DNA from: Carposina sasakii
Taxonomy: Eukaryota; Arthropoda; Insecta; Lepidoptera; Carposinidae
Assembly: GCA_014607495.2 (NCBI GenBank)
Contig: CP053156.1
Location: 3,410,001-3,474,000, forward strand
Reading direction: 5' to 3'
Length of the DNA: 64,000 bases
Shown here: in pieces, positions 9,298-22,172 of the stretch
How the letters are laid out: each line of letters opens with the position of its first letter
Numbering within the stretch: position 1 is the stretch's first letter
Notes under the pieces: model-generated
Told to the model about the DNA's origin: nothing
The model's database searches: none
The model's input: the letters and a program-made list of their open reading frames with translations, nothing else
Program-made: the position numbers and the translations under genes

Positions 9298-9965
9298 TGA
9301 AATTCTCGGGACTACAGAGTCCCGGTCCTTTGAGAGGCGTGCATCGGGCCGTAGCCAAGATGTAGAGGCCCTTTTAAGAGAACTTTAATATCGTGTTGGA
9401 TACACATGACGGATACCATCGCCGAACGCACAATATGATACACCCGGCGATGGTCTCCGCCATGTGCAAGACTATTGGAGTGCAGAGCTCTGTCATGCGA
9501 TGGGAAACAAGGTCATGGGCTATGGGGCTGAATTTTGGGTGGGGTTGGAAAATCGGGCTATTGAAGGAGACTAACGGACACCTGCCATTACAACCAAGTC
9601 TCATAATTGTTAGGTGGCAGGCGGTGACTCGCCAACTCATTTCATGGGCCCCCTGAAACGGCCGCACGCACGGAGCGACAAAGGGGGCAACATTTGGTGA
9701 GCGGCTAGGGTGGAGGGGTGCCCCTGGACTTTAAACCGAAGCCAACTCGCCACTTACTGACGGGCACGTCCACCCTCGAGCTGTCATAGCTCTCGCGACT
9801 CCACTCTGCCCGGCCGGCAAAGGCAAGGCAGGGGTGGGGGAACTGTTCCTCGTCAGATCTCACTCCGGCGCCGGAGATGAGGAACAGGGTCTTCCCCCGG
9901 GAGCACTTCAGGTCCGTGGGAACGCTACCTCCCAATTATTATTATTATTATTATTTATTTATTTA
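9298..9965 (+). mobile_element. GC-rich retroposon with (TTA)n tail
   Basis: This GC-rich block in AT-rich surroundings ends in a TTA/TTTA microsatellite (about 9938-9965), as expected of a 5'-truncated non-LTR retroposon or SINE on the plus strand. Its first 140 bp are shared with the inside of the MITE at 4453-4750. Open frames inside have no recognised domain. The family was not identified. Confidence 0.55.
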
Positions 9966-10099
9966 TAACAACAACCATATTACAAAGCATTACAGCTTGC
10001 GCCAATGCGCCTTGAAATGTAGATATTATCGTAACTTTAAACAATTATAATGTGCATTAAAATATCAGATAAAAATTATCATTGTTCCTTATTGTTCAG

Positions 10100-10232
10100 A
10101 ACGAGCACAAAGCGAGATTTAATCAGGCACAGCGTGTCCCCTGTGCTGTGCCCTGGCTCCAACCTGACAAGGCAGCAACCGTGCAACCAGATCCCCTGCC
10201 CGGTGTACTGGCAGGAGATGGCATGGACTCCG
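10100..10232 (+). CDS. ADAMTS/ADAMTS-like protein, internal exon
   Basis: This exon is 133 nt, with a pyrimidine-rich acceptor (CCTTATTGTTCAG) and a GTAAGA donor. One base completes the split codon from the 8364-8468 exon and 44 full codons follow, ending in phase 0. It closes the previous thrombospondin repeat with the pattern C...TRQQPCNQIPCPVY and opens the next with WQEMAWTP, whose Cys is the first residue of the next exon. This split of a TSR between W..TP and CSTTCG across an intron is good evidence that the exons belong together. Confidence 0.83.
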
Positions 10233-10622
10233 GTAAGAATAAGTGTAATTCTTTGCTCTAGGATTGATAAACTACTGGACACTCATTAAAAACACTGGAC
10301 ATTGTGAATGGTAAGGCTAGGCAGGAACTTCTGTAACATTTGGTATCTTAAGATGGCGGTGCCGTTATTTAGCGGCAAGCAAGAACTTTTCATACGTCTC
10401 TATCGGTATCCTAGGAAATTGGCTTTTCTCTGCGTAACGCGATCATCGCCGCAAAATTTATGAGATTTGACAATGTGAGAATGTACTGTCATGTTGCGGT
10501 CTAAAATAGTTCGTGCTTACCCTACAGAGCTTGATGCTGAGTAACTTCCACAAAATAAGTATATTCATTGATAATCTCATTTAGGTTCCACAAACGTAAA
10601 TTTCCATGGTTTTTTGTCCCAG

Positions 10623-10901
10623 TGTTCAACAACGTGCGGGCGCGGGACAACCTACCGCCCTCTATCCTGCCCAGCCGAAAGCGAGGTCCTATGCGGGCCG
10701 AAGCCTCGCGAAAGGCGCCGTAGATGTCGCCTGCGCCGCTGTCCCCCCGCCGCCCGCACGCCGCGCCCCTGCCCCGCCCGCGACGCCACGCAATACTGCG
10801 AACTGTTCACTCTAGGACAGCTGAACAGGAACTGTTTAGTTCCTTCCTTTAGAAAGTATTGTTGTAATGCTTGTCGATACAGTGATAGTTTGAAACATTG
10901 A
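10623..10901 (+). CDS. ADAMTS/ADAMTS-like protein, last exon with TSR and PLAC domain
   Basis: The exon begins after TTTTTTGTCCCAG and ends at TGA (10899-10901), encoding 92 residues. It starts CSTTCGRGTTYRPLSC, the core of the last TSR. A very Arg-rich stretch (RERRRRCRLRRC) and a Pro/Ala linker follow. The final 40 residues have the six-cysteine PLAC pattern: C, then YCELF, then NC, then KYCCNAC. PLAC domains end proteins such as ADAMTSs, ADAMTS-like proteins, papilin and lacunin, which are secreted and act in the extracellular matrix. The metalloprotease half, if there is one, would lie upstream of this window, so an active ADAMTS cannot be told from a protease-less ADAMTS-like protein. 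The Arg-rich insert is unusually basic. Confidence 0.9.
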   Translation, partial: CSTTCGRGTTYRPLSCPAESEVLCGPKPRERRRRCRLRRCPPAARTPRPCPARDATQYCELFTLGQLNRNCLVPSFRKYCCNACRYSDSLKH

Positions 10902-12300
10902 TGTTATAGAACACTGATTTGAAATAGAATAGAGGATTCGGCATAAGTCTAAGTACCAAGAAGATTCTGTTCTAATTTTTTTATGGGAATCTGCTTAGCG
11001 TTTGCAGCTGTCCATTTAGATAAACTTTGAAACTTGTGGCTAGATGAAGAAGAGTGTCTGGGTATTATTGAACTTATTTAGTACGTATACTTAATAATTT
11101 AAATGACGTAAACCTGTATTATTTTTCTAAAGTACGTACAATATAAAAGAAGTACAATTTCACTAACTCTCAACAAAAATACTCATTACCCTCTACCTAT
11201 CAGACTACCCTAGGTAACCACTGTCAGAGATGTATAAACTAATATAGATCAAAGGTAAATAAATTCCCTATAGATATCGGAGTCTACTTTACACGCGCTT
11301 GTGAAACGTGAAACATTTATAGCTTATATATATATATATATGCTATTCCACGTGCAAGGTAAACTTTCCTTTTTACATTAAGTTAACGAAAAAACAATAT
11401 TTTTTTCTAAATTTGTACTATAGGTACCTATACATATAATGCTTGTAGAATGGATTCCATTGTTTTAAGTAATCAGTATTTAATTTATATCGTGTTAGTT
11501 GCTACTATATCTAGTAATAATGGTGTATTTAGTTGAAAAAATCTAAATTTACTGCTAACAAATAAGTTTTTTCTTAATGCACACAATATGTATAGCTTGA
11601 GACATGTTGCTGATGGCATGTTGAGGGGTGAAATTAATTATATAATTATGTTAATTAGAAAAACAGCATAGATTCATGCGTTGCTATCGTAGCAAATTCG
11701 TAGTTCGTTCGTAGCATGCCACGGTTTACGCCCGCGCTTTTGTCTAGTAAGTTTTACGTTTAGTTTAAAAAATACATATATGACTGCATGTCTATCGACA
11801 ATCTAAATTTGACAGTGGAAAGGGAAAAATTAACTTTTTTCTATAATGGGTTAAATATCTATATAACACTTTAAAAAAACAGGCGTTAGTGTTTTTGCTG
11901 TCTCTTTACTGTCGAATTCGCAACAGTGATTCTTGCAAACACCGTTTTGTACTATGTCATTTAAATAGTAACTAACTACAATATGTTTATTGATAAAGTG
12001 GTGAATTATATTGCTAAGAATAGTTTTATATTATTTTATAATAATGAAAATTAAGTGCCATATTATAACTCCATTAAATATTATAATTTCCTATACATAT
12101 GTACCATACACATATATGTTTTTTTTTCTTCATCCTAAGCAAGCACTATATTTGCATACAAGGTTATTCAGTCCCCTTTTCCTAGAAGCCCTTTCGTTGG
12201 CCTGGATATGTAATAGGTAGGTACTACTTATATAGTTAGCAAATACAACATGGATGTTGTTGTTCCAGTTAATTAAAATCAATAGATAGAAAACATTATA
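10902..12300 (+). other. 3' untranslated and intergenic DNA
   Basis: The left part is probably the 3' UTR of the ADAMTS-like gene. A (TA)n tract lies at about 11326-11342. The rest is AT-rich with no recognised gene. Confidence 0.4.
11258..11263 (+). promoter_or_regulatory. Candidate polyadenylation signal
   Basis: AATAAA lies 357 bp after the ADAMTS-like stop codon and is the first clear signal I noted there. Transcript data are needed to confirm it. Confidence 0.4.
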
Positions 12301-12685
12301 TACAGCGTGTTTTTTCGTTGCCACCCTTAACGAAGGGTACGTACTCTATACATCAAATAAAGTAAGTTTATGCCAAAAATAATGCTGGGAAACGATGTTA
12401 ATTTTTTTTAATTTTTTTTTTATTTCTTGATCGGGCGAAATTTATAGTGTCTAGTGTTTATACTAGTTTTTTCATAGACAGATATTAATTATTTCTTGTG
12501 AAAAAATCTTGTTACGCGCGTCTATGTGCATTTATGCAGAAAAACGCAGTCTATTAACTCAACTTTGGACCCTAATATCTTGGGAACTAGACACCTCCCA
12601 GGTATGCCTCCATGGAGAAAAATGATCGTGAGGATAAGGAGATTTCGTAGTTTTCGGGAACGTTGACGACCAAAAATCATCTGTA
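12301..12685. mobile_element. MITE, 383-bp family, copy 2
   Basis: Nearly full-length relative of 64-446 in the same orientation, with slightly altered ends (TACAGCGTG and CATCTGTA). It is flanked by TA and has no coding capacity. Confidence 0.65.
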
Positions 12686-12914
12686 TACGTAATGAAAAAC
12701 ATCTAAAATTGGGGCTTAGACTTAGGATTATAAGGTGATTTTAAATTATACAGGTGTTTACTAGATTAGTAATTTGCTTTTGACACGAGATTAGGTTGGT
12801 AAAAAGAAACACTTTTACTGTGGGAACAACTCCTGAAACCAAGAAAACAGAAATTGCTGTCCCATACATTTTACCATCATCACACCTTATAGAATGGGAG
12901 AAAAAATATGTAAC

Positions 12915-12974
12915 CTATGCATTTCTAAAAATGAGACTGGGTAGGTACCCAGTCTCATTTTTAGAAATGCATAG
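12915..12974. repeat. Perfect 29-bp hairpin with 2-nt loop
   Basis: Positions 12915-12943 and 12946-12974 are exact reverse complements around GG. No related copy was seen in the window. A transcript would form a 29-bp duplex. Confidence 0.8.
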
Positions 12975-15085
12975 CATAATATGATTTATAGCACTTTGTA
13001 ACGCGGCGTGTTCCAAGGGATGAATTTGGGATGCGGCGGGCTACTATGACCCAGCCGGGGGGCTAGATTAGGGATTACTTAGTGAACAGAGTTTGGGAGT
13101 CGGGATAGCGAGAGAAAACGCACTATACAAATTCATTCGCGTTTATTTCTACTTTAGTTAGCGATAATTCCATGTACAAGTTTGCGTCAATCACGGTGGC
13201 CTGACAATAGACACGTTTTACAACACTGGACGTAGATAAAAGGCTGAAGACCGGACTTAACAACGATTGCTGAAGGCAGGCTAAAGAGTTATATTTATTA
13301 TGATCATACATACAGGCATTATACACGCGGAGTGCGGGGATAGATGTTTGGTGCTTGATTTGACTCTGCCAGCTAGACAAGTGACACCGAGCGACGGCCA
13401 GACAATGCAATACTGTCTACACGTTGGCATTGGCGTTTACTCGGCTAGGCTGGGCCAACATGTATTGCAGGCTTAAAATAAATGATCACTGACAAATTTC
13501 TAGCTTATCAACTGAGAGAATGGCCGAGTTTCCTAATTGACACATGTATTCTAATATTTGACTGATGTATTCTAGTAAAGCCCACTATATACGTATAAGA
13601 ACTTGTACATCTCAACTATACCCTCAAAATTGGTCAGAAGTGGCACACCATGTGATTCTATCGGCCCTTGGTGCTCTGCCTACCCCGTAAGGGACAAAGG
13701 CGTGATCTCACTGGGAGTATCGATCGTACCTACTCACTCACATGAAAGTAATGCAATGTTGGCGCTCAGTCGAATCGATTTAGGGCAACCTTTGGTTTGA
13801 TTTCGGGCTTTTATCTTTAGACAACATTAAGCGATTAAATCAGGGTACCTACATACATAATTGTTAAGTTATGGGCGCTATAGAAGCAAATATATTGTCT
13901 TTCTATACATACGTATACACAGGGGACAGATGTAAATGATCAGTGATGAGTTGCTAGTTTATCGCCTGAGAGAATATCCGAGTTCCTTAGTTGACTCTTC
14001 AAATATGTATTTTCTATAATCAAACTGGTCTATTGCGCATTTTCTTAGATTTCGCTTGAAACTGTACACGTTATTCTCCGTTCTCTATGGTAATTATTAC
14101 AGTCTAAATTATTTAGATACAATCTAGAAATTTAATTCTATCCTTAAACTAAACTCTGACCTGCTTACCTATAAGGTACACTTATCCAAAACTTTAGATA
14201 CACATAAATTATGTAAACGATAATGTCTCTTCCTATTTCAACAAAACCTTTGGCCTGGCACTAAGTGACAACGGTGTCTTGTGTTTTTAAACCGACTTTG
14301 AGAACGTAGCTTTTCCTAATGTAAGCAAAGTGCAATTCTCCAGTTCTTTATTCTAAAAAAAGCTCGAACCTTAGTTCAGCAACGTTATCGAGTCAGCAAA
14401 CTTTTCCCTTTTTTCCAATTTAGCTGATAGGTTGTTCTTCCTTTTCCCTTTTTAGCTTAATTATCATGAAAAATATATAGGGTGGAAAATATTGCCAGGC
14501 AAATATTGATATGGCGACTTGAGACCATTATTCTGAGGCGAAAACCACTGAAAATTTTACAGGAAAATTCTAAAAGATTTTTCATTTTTTCAGAAAAAAA
14601 AAATTGTGTAGTTTGCTTAAGTAGGCTTTAGATAGTGACTTTAAAACAAAATTTTGACCTATGGATGATTTTCAACAAAAAAAAAGTTGGTCCTAAAAAA
14701 GTCCAATTAACTGATCAACCCCAATGGAGGGTCACAAGTGATTATAAAACAGCAATGTATCACATAATAGCGGAAAGCAAACAATGTGGATAATCAAATT
14801 AAAAATGCATTTGCGAGTAATAATACTGTCGTATAACTTAAAACAATGGTACTTATTCAGTATATCAGTATTTACCTGGCTGTCTCACACACACTGTATA
14901 CCTATAGATGCTGCGATACGAAATACTGCTCCTCGAGTGGAAACCCAATGGATAAAACGAGTGCCTTTCAGTCGGAAGGTGTGGGTTCGATCCGAGTCAC
15001 ATCATTGGGGTCAGGTAAGCAGCCGGCCGTGTGCCATATACTTGGCAATATACTATTTACCAGACATAGTCTAGTTTATGCGGAG
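12975..15085. repeat. Intergenic or intronic DNA with scattered repeat fragments
   Basis: Family A fragments lie at about 13480-13575 and 13940-14025 (ATGATCA.TGA, GAGAGAAT..CCGAGTT). A family B fragment (13600-13722) shares CAACTATACCCTCAAAATTG with copies at 33.3 and 36.7 kb. A B-box-like GGGTTCGATCC with a GAGTCAC end at about 14985-15001 may be another tRNA-derived SINE scrap. No gene was recognised. Confidence 0.45.
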
Positions 15086-15255
15086 TGTCACTAGAATGCA
15101 TCAGCTGTATCTCTTTCCGTGACTCAGGGCGTTCATACAAGTGATGAGTTAGTAACGGGTCACTGATCAATCTAACCCGGCTATGCTAACCATAGCAGCA
15201 GGATCTTCGTCGTCGTCCTGTAGTTCTTAGTCCCTTTTGGGGACAGCCGTGGTTA
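15086..15255. repeat. Interspersed repeat family A fragment
   Basis: It shares the ACTAGAATGCATCAGCTGTA opening and the ACAGCCGTGGTTA end with the family A pieces at 7.8 and 38.1 kb. The RTE copy at 15270 is inserted next to it. Confidence 0.45.
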
Positions 15256-15269
15256 GGTATATGTATAGT

Positions 15270-15512
15270 CATCATCATCATCATCAGCCTATTGCAGTCC
15301 ACTGCTGGACGTAGGCCTCCCCCAGGGCACGCCACAAGACTGCCCATAGTCACCACACTGGGCAGGCGGGTTGGTGACCGCAGTTTGTATTTTGGACTAT
15401 GTGGTCAACACGGGAGGCGATGCTGCCCACCTCCCGGAAACCCTTAATCGCCTCGTACGATACCTACGGGCAGATATGAGGTGGTACGAATTCTACTCTG
15501 CCAGCACCACGC
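15270..15512 (-). mobile_element. 5'-truncated RTE-clade retrotransposon, minus strand
   Basis: An 11-bp target-site duplication, ATATGTATAGT, flanks it at 15259-15269 and 15513-15523. The (CAT)n tail is at the low-coordinate end and the truncated 5' end at the other. On the minus strand the ORF end reads GEAYVQQW before the stop, as in the copies at 5.3 and 28.3 kb. Confidence 0.85.
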
Positions 15513-15523
15513 ATATGTATAGT

Positions 15524-17984
15524 ATTCTATAATTATTATTTGCAAACTAGATAACTTAGATGACAACGTACTAATATTTCTAAAAACAATTTACATTTGT
15601 ATAATTAATTCTAGCATTACGCATCCCGGACGTGCACAGATTAAAGAGAGAGTGATTAACCGAAATACCTAAGTCTATAATAACCGAGACAAACGGCCAC
15701 CGGGCTGATACGGCCGCGCCGGTCGACGGAGAACGGTCCGACGTGACAAGGGTAATATTAGTGTGAGTTTGCAGTTCGAACTCGTTCTTTGGTTAACAAT
15801 GATACCGGTGCCGACATATAGCCTTTTTTTACAAGTAAATAAGGTTATTTGAATTTAAAAACAGTTTCTATATAAGTTTCTATTAAATTACTTTAGCCTT
15901 CTTATGCAGCTAGATTAATATGATGTGAAGCTATTTACGTCTTTGAGACTCTCGTCCGGTAGGTACTCTTGTCCGCTCCAGTGATTCTGCAATCGGTTTC
16001 TATAGGCTACCGTTTTTATTACATTCTATGACGCACATGCAGGAAATTATAATTTTATTTTTCAATAAAATGGTTTTAATTAAATACCTAGACGTCAATT
16101 TATTGGTTTGAGGGTTATGAGGTCAATAAAGACAAGCCCTCAGATATTTTCAACTCATTTAAAGGTTTGATATTATAATTAGATAATATTTAAAGGTGCA
16201 AAATCATTCTACTTTCATCTAGATTTATGGCATAAAAGGTACATCTAATAGATATAGCTTTAGCTTCGCAACGACGATGGCAACATTAAAAAATATAGTG
16301 ATATTCCGTGTCATATGAGTACGTTATGGCAGGCGAGACGTGATATGAAACTCTTGGGACGGCACGTGTCATTCATTATATAAAACACGCCTAGGCTGTA
16401 CACCAAGAGACTATTGTAGAAAATATGTCTAATATCCAGGCTATTAAATGAATAACTTCAAAAGTTCAATATAAAAATTTAGGATCAAACAGATACCTCA
16501 ATTGATCGAAGTCATTCAATCATAACTAAAGAGATTTGTGGTGTAGACTTTATTAGATAGAAGTAGCCAAAAAATATATTGATGGGCCAATGTGACAGAT
16601 GAGATGGTTCTTTGCGAATGAGTTACAAATAGTGGTTGATAAGAAAGGATTGAAGAGAATATGTTTCATGCCGATTGAATGAACACATTTTAATTTTTTG
16701 AAGATGTGCTACTTTTAAGTGGTAAAACTATCTAAAAATATGAGACAGTCTGGTACTAAACTCTTCTTCATAAAACCACTGACCACCCAGCCTACGTTAC
16801 AGTTCAGACGTATATAAATCTTTATAAAGAGAACGTTAGTGGCTTCAGTACGAGTAAATTACTGCGAATATTTTCTATTGTCATACTCGAGCACTACATT
16901 GAATTAAGGGCAGATGAAATGTCACATTGTCCTGTCCCTCAGCGTTTCAGATGTAACTCGATAATCCTCTATGATCATGATGATATTGTGAGATAATAAG
17001 GTTTTTGGCCTAATCTGAAGATATACTTTTTGTTACTTAGATAATATCTTTAGATTAATGATTGGTCTTCGCTCCGCGAATCATTATTCTAAGATAATGT
17101 CCTTATTCTTTACTGTAGGTACACAATAAAATTTTAACGAATGGAGTTGGTAGAAAAGAAAATTTTCAGACGCCTGCTTATCTCTATAAAAGAGTACAGA
17201 AAGATGCACTACATTTAAAAACCAAAAGTCAGATTCGCCTCCCCCTGAAATATCCCGATGAGAGTCTGGCGGTGCTAACAAATTATCTTGTATTATGTGC
17301 CTCGAAAAGATTGCCCGTTACCTGTCGCTAGATTGTTCTCTTAGTACGTGAAAAATAATAAGCGAGCAGAAAAGTGGATGTGTAAGTTGTACTCTTCTGC
17401 ACAGTCTTACTTAATTGCAAATAAATAAACAAATTTATATCTAACAACATAGCCGTTTCAATATAGGCGGCATTAAGTACCTACAAGGAGTAGATTAACT
17501 TCAAAACAAAACCGTACTATGTACACTAGACCCCGTTTCATATAATAACTCCTATGCTTGATTTCGGAACTAACATTTTTTTGTATTCAGTGATACAGAT
17601 AATGTAGCTTTACACATAGTAACTAGCGCCACCATCCAAAGGAACTGTACGGTGAAACACACTAGTAGATAGATAGATATACAAGAGGTAATAAAAGCTT
17701 TGACGCAAGTCTTGAACACCTGTTGCTTGCTGTTGCCGCAAGTAATAATGAGACGTTTCAGAGGGTATAATAACGAAACATCCTTTGATGTAACACGGTT
17801 CCGTTGTGAAAATAAGCTAATTCTGTGTAAATTTTACTTATCTGTTACAGTTGATATACAGGGTGTTATAAATAAGTAATGTGTGGTGGCTGAAATGCTG
17901 AAAACAGACCTTTAACCGGAAATTTATTTTTAATCTTATCATCATGTAAATAATTTTGAATTCTTCGGATTCGTCTTCGTTTTC
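15524..17984. other. Intronic or intergenic DNA, nothing firm
   Basis: One GC-rich patch at about 15685-15750 (CGGCCGCGCCGGTCGACGG) stands out but gives no clean exon. The rest is AT-rich with no recognised repeat or gene. Confidence 0.4.
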
Positions 17985-18240
17985 AGCCTATTGCAGTCCA
18001 CTGCTGAATGTAGGCCTCCCCCAGGGGACGTCACAAGGTTACTGCCACAAGGGTTTTGCCCATTTGTCCATAGTCACCACACTGGGCAGGCGGGTTGGTG
18101 ACCGCAGTGTGATTTTTAGACTATGTTGTTAGCACGGGAGGCGCTACTGCCCACCTCCCGGAAACCCTTAATCGCCTTGTACGATACTCACGGGCAGGCA
18201 TGGGATGGTACAAACTGTACACTGCCGTCACCACGCGGTC
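17985..18240 (-). mobile_element. 5'-truncated RTE-clade retrotransposon, minus strand
   Basis: It begins CAGCCTATTGCAGTCCACTG and runs through ACCACACTGGGCAGGCGG to GCCGTCACCACGCGG, the same order as 15270-15512. It is somewhat diverged. No clear target duplication was resolved. Confidence 0.75.
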
Positions 18241-20147
18241 TGACGGCATAGCATAATATTTGCCTTTTTGAAATAGATACAAGTTAAAATCCTTTGAACA
18301 CAAATTAATAAAAATATACCTTTAACCGAAACTATAAAATGTCTGCCTGCCTAGTTTTATAGAAAAAAACTTGCTTATTTAGAAACCCTGTCAAGTTTCT
18401 TTGCCATTCTTCTTATGCAGGAGTAACAGAACTGGCGGTATATTTTTGGCTTTAGTATTACTTTTAGCTATAACAATTATTAAGTATGTAATACCTATTT
18501 TTAAATAAATTAAAATATTTCTCTGAAATAATACGAGTAATGTAATAATAACTTTATTGTAGGTACCATATTTTGGGCAAGTAAATAATCATTTCATTCC
18601 ATTCATTTCAAACAATCTCTCGAATATTCCTTATAATTTAAAATTTGTGACGAAAAGCACGAAAATAGCTTCATCACCTCAATAATTGGAGTGAGATACA
18701 AAACGGGAACAGTCAAAAAGTGTGACTGAGTAAGTACATATGAATATATTATGTAAATTACTGTTCTGCTTTACTAGCGAAATCACATTTGCCTTTCCTC
18801 GTCCATTTATTACACAGTTTCAAACGAAATTATCTCGAAAACAGTAATGCAACAGTAGTAAAGCGGTACTATAGGTACCTACTCTCAAATTATGACTTAT
18901 ATGCTTCCTGCAATGTTGTAATGTTTAAACCTAAATAGCATTACTTCAATGTAATAACGTAAACTAGAAGTCGTATAAACTTTTTCGGGATTCAGTTATT
19001 TGTAAAATTTAGCTTTATATACTTTTTCACTTTAAATGTATTTCGCGAACATTTTCAAAGTTTCCGCCCTACCTGCAGCCATATCCTTTGATTTTATTCA
19101 GTTAGCTGTTAGATAATTAAACAAAATGTACCTAACTGCCATGAGACATGCTCCTGCTCGTATTGAAATAAATATATGTAAGTAGTCTTTTTTAAAATTT
19201 TATTGGAACAAGTTGTACATTTCAAGTACCCTTCAAGACTGTAGGACTGTAGGCTACCTAATTTTCTCTAATTGGTTTTTATTTAAAAAATCGTAACAGC
19301 ATCCACAGTCCGCCACAAAAATGCTGGTCTGCTATTTTTATTACCTGTTCCTACCTATTGCAAGCTCCACACCTCTCGATATGAAATATCTGGAGGCCAT
19401 GTTTAAATTACTTTTCAGGTGGTTTGCCAATTTCAATAACTTTAGAAACGTTAACATCGCAAGAGATTGAACTTGCAAAGTTCCCTTATTATCTACAGCT
19501 ATAATAATAATAATGAATAAATGAATAATATAGATACCTATTGAATATATATAGGTATACATACTTGGATATGATCCCGTTACATGGTTTGTTACTTACC
19601 CTAGTTTTGTGAATTTAGACATCGTCGAATAACAATACCTATATTACGTACCTTTCAAAGCGCTTTGACACAAGTAATGCTTTGAAATATTAATTTAATT
19701 CTAGGTAGATATTACTATATAAGGTTAGAAGGGAGCGTCGTGATTATTTTCCATTCATAACTTCCTAATACCTATAATAAGTAATCGTCTATATAAAATA
19801 TAGGTCACAATAATTAGTGGAAAACTACGCAATATCACAACCGAGGAGTCAAGCTTTCATTACCTTTGTGTTTCAGTAACATTGCGTAAACATTTCACCT
19901 CCAGGAGTTCGCTAGGTAAAATAATTACGGAAAAATACGTCAACATTCAAAACAAACATGTAACCTAGCGGCTAGTAAAGAAGTTATATAATGGAATATA
20001 ACCATGTACTGTAACTGTAGGTAAATACTTAATTGATATTATTATATTCGAAGACTTCGCATTACCACTCCTTAACTTGATTCCGCCATGCCGACATTTC
20101 TTACTTGTATTTTCTTTCTGGTCGCCTCTATTGATTCTGGATTACAG
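18241..20147. other. Intronic or intergenic DNA, nothing recognised
   Basis: AT-rich, with only short low-complexity open frames. Confidence 0.4.
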
Positions 20148-20176
20148 GACTAGCAGTGCAGTGGCGGAGATGAATG
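20148..20176 (+). CDS. Microexon candidate (29 nt)
   Basis: A long pyrimidine-rich stretch and ATTACAG precede 20148, and GGTAAGC follows 20176. Between them one frame is open, taking two bases from upstream, encoding TSSAVAEMN and leaving one base. The splice sites are good, but 29 nt is little evidence and the phase cannot be tied to a neighbour with certainty. It may be an exon of the plus-strand gene ending at 63.4 kb, or chance. Confidence 0.25.
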
Positions 20177-20947
20177 GTAAGCCAATCCCGGTTATGTATT
20201 TGTATGACCTACATACCGGACGCATCTATGTATGTAAATATAGCCGTTGCTAGCGCCCCGTCTGCAACTTTAATGAAACTCCGCTGACGTCACCTTAATG
20301 AGCTATCACCGTATACCTAAGTGTATCTAAGCTTATCGGTTAACTAAATAAATTTTCGTGACGTCATCAACTCGCTCGGACGCTTTGATTTTATTACGTT
20401 TCTGGCACCTTTAGGGCGAGACCAAACGAGCTCATCTTTTAACTGTGGTCGTATGCTATGATAGCACATTTTCAGACACATTCGGTTTCATATAAAAAGC
20501 AATTTGGTTCACTCTTAGGACTGATTTTACATGAATTTAATAGTTCACGATATGTTTGATTTTGAACCTTGAATAGAAATATTAAATTTCATTTCGTGGC
20601 TGTCGTCCTTAGTGATACTGATGTGTTGAACAAACTAAATAAGTACCTACCTATAATAATTCAAGTTTCTAACACCTATTTACAGAAAATAAGTCGTTGC
20701 GTTGATATTAAAGTTCTCGTTTCCAGTAACTTTGCAAGTAGACCAGAGTTTCTCAAAGCAGAATCCTATGACCTACTTAGAATGCACTTAGGAAAATACA
20801 GCCCATGGCCAAAAACAATTTCAATCTTTATTATTTTTGATGTAAGTATTACATAACTAATAGATGGTAACAATAATCAAAGAATTTGCCTGGGAGACCT
20901 AAAACTTGGAAATTATCAAAGAATTTATAAGTATATTCATCATCATC

Positions 20948-21265
20948 ATTTACAGCCCTGAGAAGTCCACTGTTGGACATAGGCCTCCCCCAACAACCTC
21001 CACTCCGACCGGTCGGAAGCAGCCTGCATCCAACCGACGCCCGCAACCTTGGCCAGGTCATCCGTCCACCTCGCGGGTGGCCTTCCCACGCTGCGCTTGC
21101 CGATACGTGGTATCCACTCTAGAACTTTCCGACTCCATCGGCCATCAGTTCTTCGAGCTATGTGCCCTGCCCATTGCCACTTCAGCTTGCTGGACCGTTG
21201 AGCTATGTCGGTGATTTTTGTACGTCTGCGGATCTCCTCATTTCTGATTCGATCACGCAGAGAGA
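20948..21265 (-). mobile_element. 5'-truncated RTE-clade retrotransposon with ORF end, minus strand
   Basis: A 12-bp duplication, TATAAGTATATT, flanks it at 20936-20947 and 21266-21277. The (CAT)n tail is on the left. Minus-strand translation shows the C-terminal part of an RTE protein: LKWQWAGHIARRTDGRWS, then GRPPARWTDD, then GEAYVQQW. It is a different subfamily from the 15.3- and 28.3-kb copies and longer. Confidence 0.87.
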
Positions 21266-21277
21266 TATAAGTATATT

Positions 21278-22172
21278 ATGTGTAGTTTATTGAGTAGTTA
21301 TAAGGTAAATTATATACCTATTGGTTATGTTTCTAGTTGTAAGCTGTGTGTGCACATCTGTTACCCTTTACTTTTCGACTATTCCTTCACTTGTTTCGAT
21401 CTGCTGGAAGAAATCTCTTGAAGAGATAAGCACGCCATTGTACATTTCTCCTGAACCTATGTAATTTATTTTTAATTAGTGTGCAATAAAGAATAAGAAT
21501 ATACCAAAATTCAAAAGGAAACGCCATAAACGAGAATTCTAAAGTTTATGCAGACAAAGTTGCGGTTACCTATACAAAACAGAGAAAATTCTTAATTCAC
21601 TCAAATCATCATTCAACATTGAATTAGCAAATTGTTTTCAACATAATTCCAGTCGTTTAACCCTTGTACAAGCACTTAGGCAAATAAACCGAAACTACGA
21701 GCTTTAAAATTGTGTTTCAACTTCAAAGCCGAAACTGTTAGCCAATGTTAGCACACTCTCGGAGAAACCTACGCATTGCCTTTGTGCTTATACTGCGGTA
21801 AATTTCGTGAAAATATTACAATTACAATGTTCAAACAAATGAATCTTAAGGTTTGTCCAGACTACATGACTAACGGCCAATCTCAGATTTTTTTATTCCA
21901 AAGCAATTTTTTTATGAAAACAATTGAAGATTTAATGTTAAATATGCAAAAAATTTCTTAAGTTCAGTTATTGGAATTAGCTGTAAGTAATTTTGCATGT
22001 TTTAGTTAGAAACCTATACCTAAGTCTTTCATTCATATTTTTTATTAATAAATTGTATGTAAGTACAGTGAGCTTATAGCTGTACACAGAATCAATACAA
22101 TTTTACTCAATTAGTGTAACAATAGGTACTTTATGTATGCAGGTAATATAAAACAGAGTAAAATTGAGTCCA
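21278..22172. other. AT-rich DNA, nothing recognised
   Basis: Only short open frames, without domain or splice support. Confidence 0.4.
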
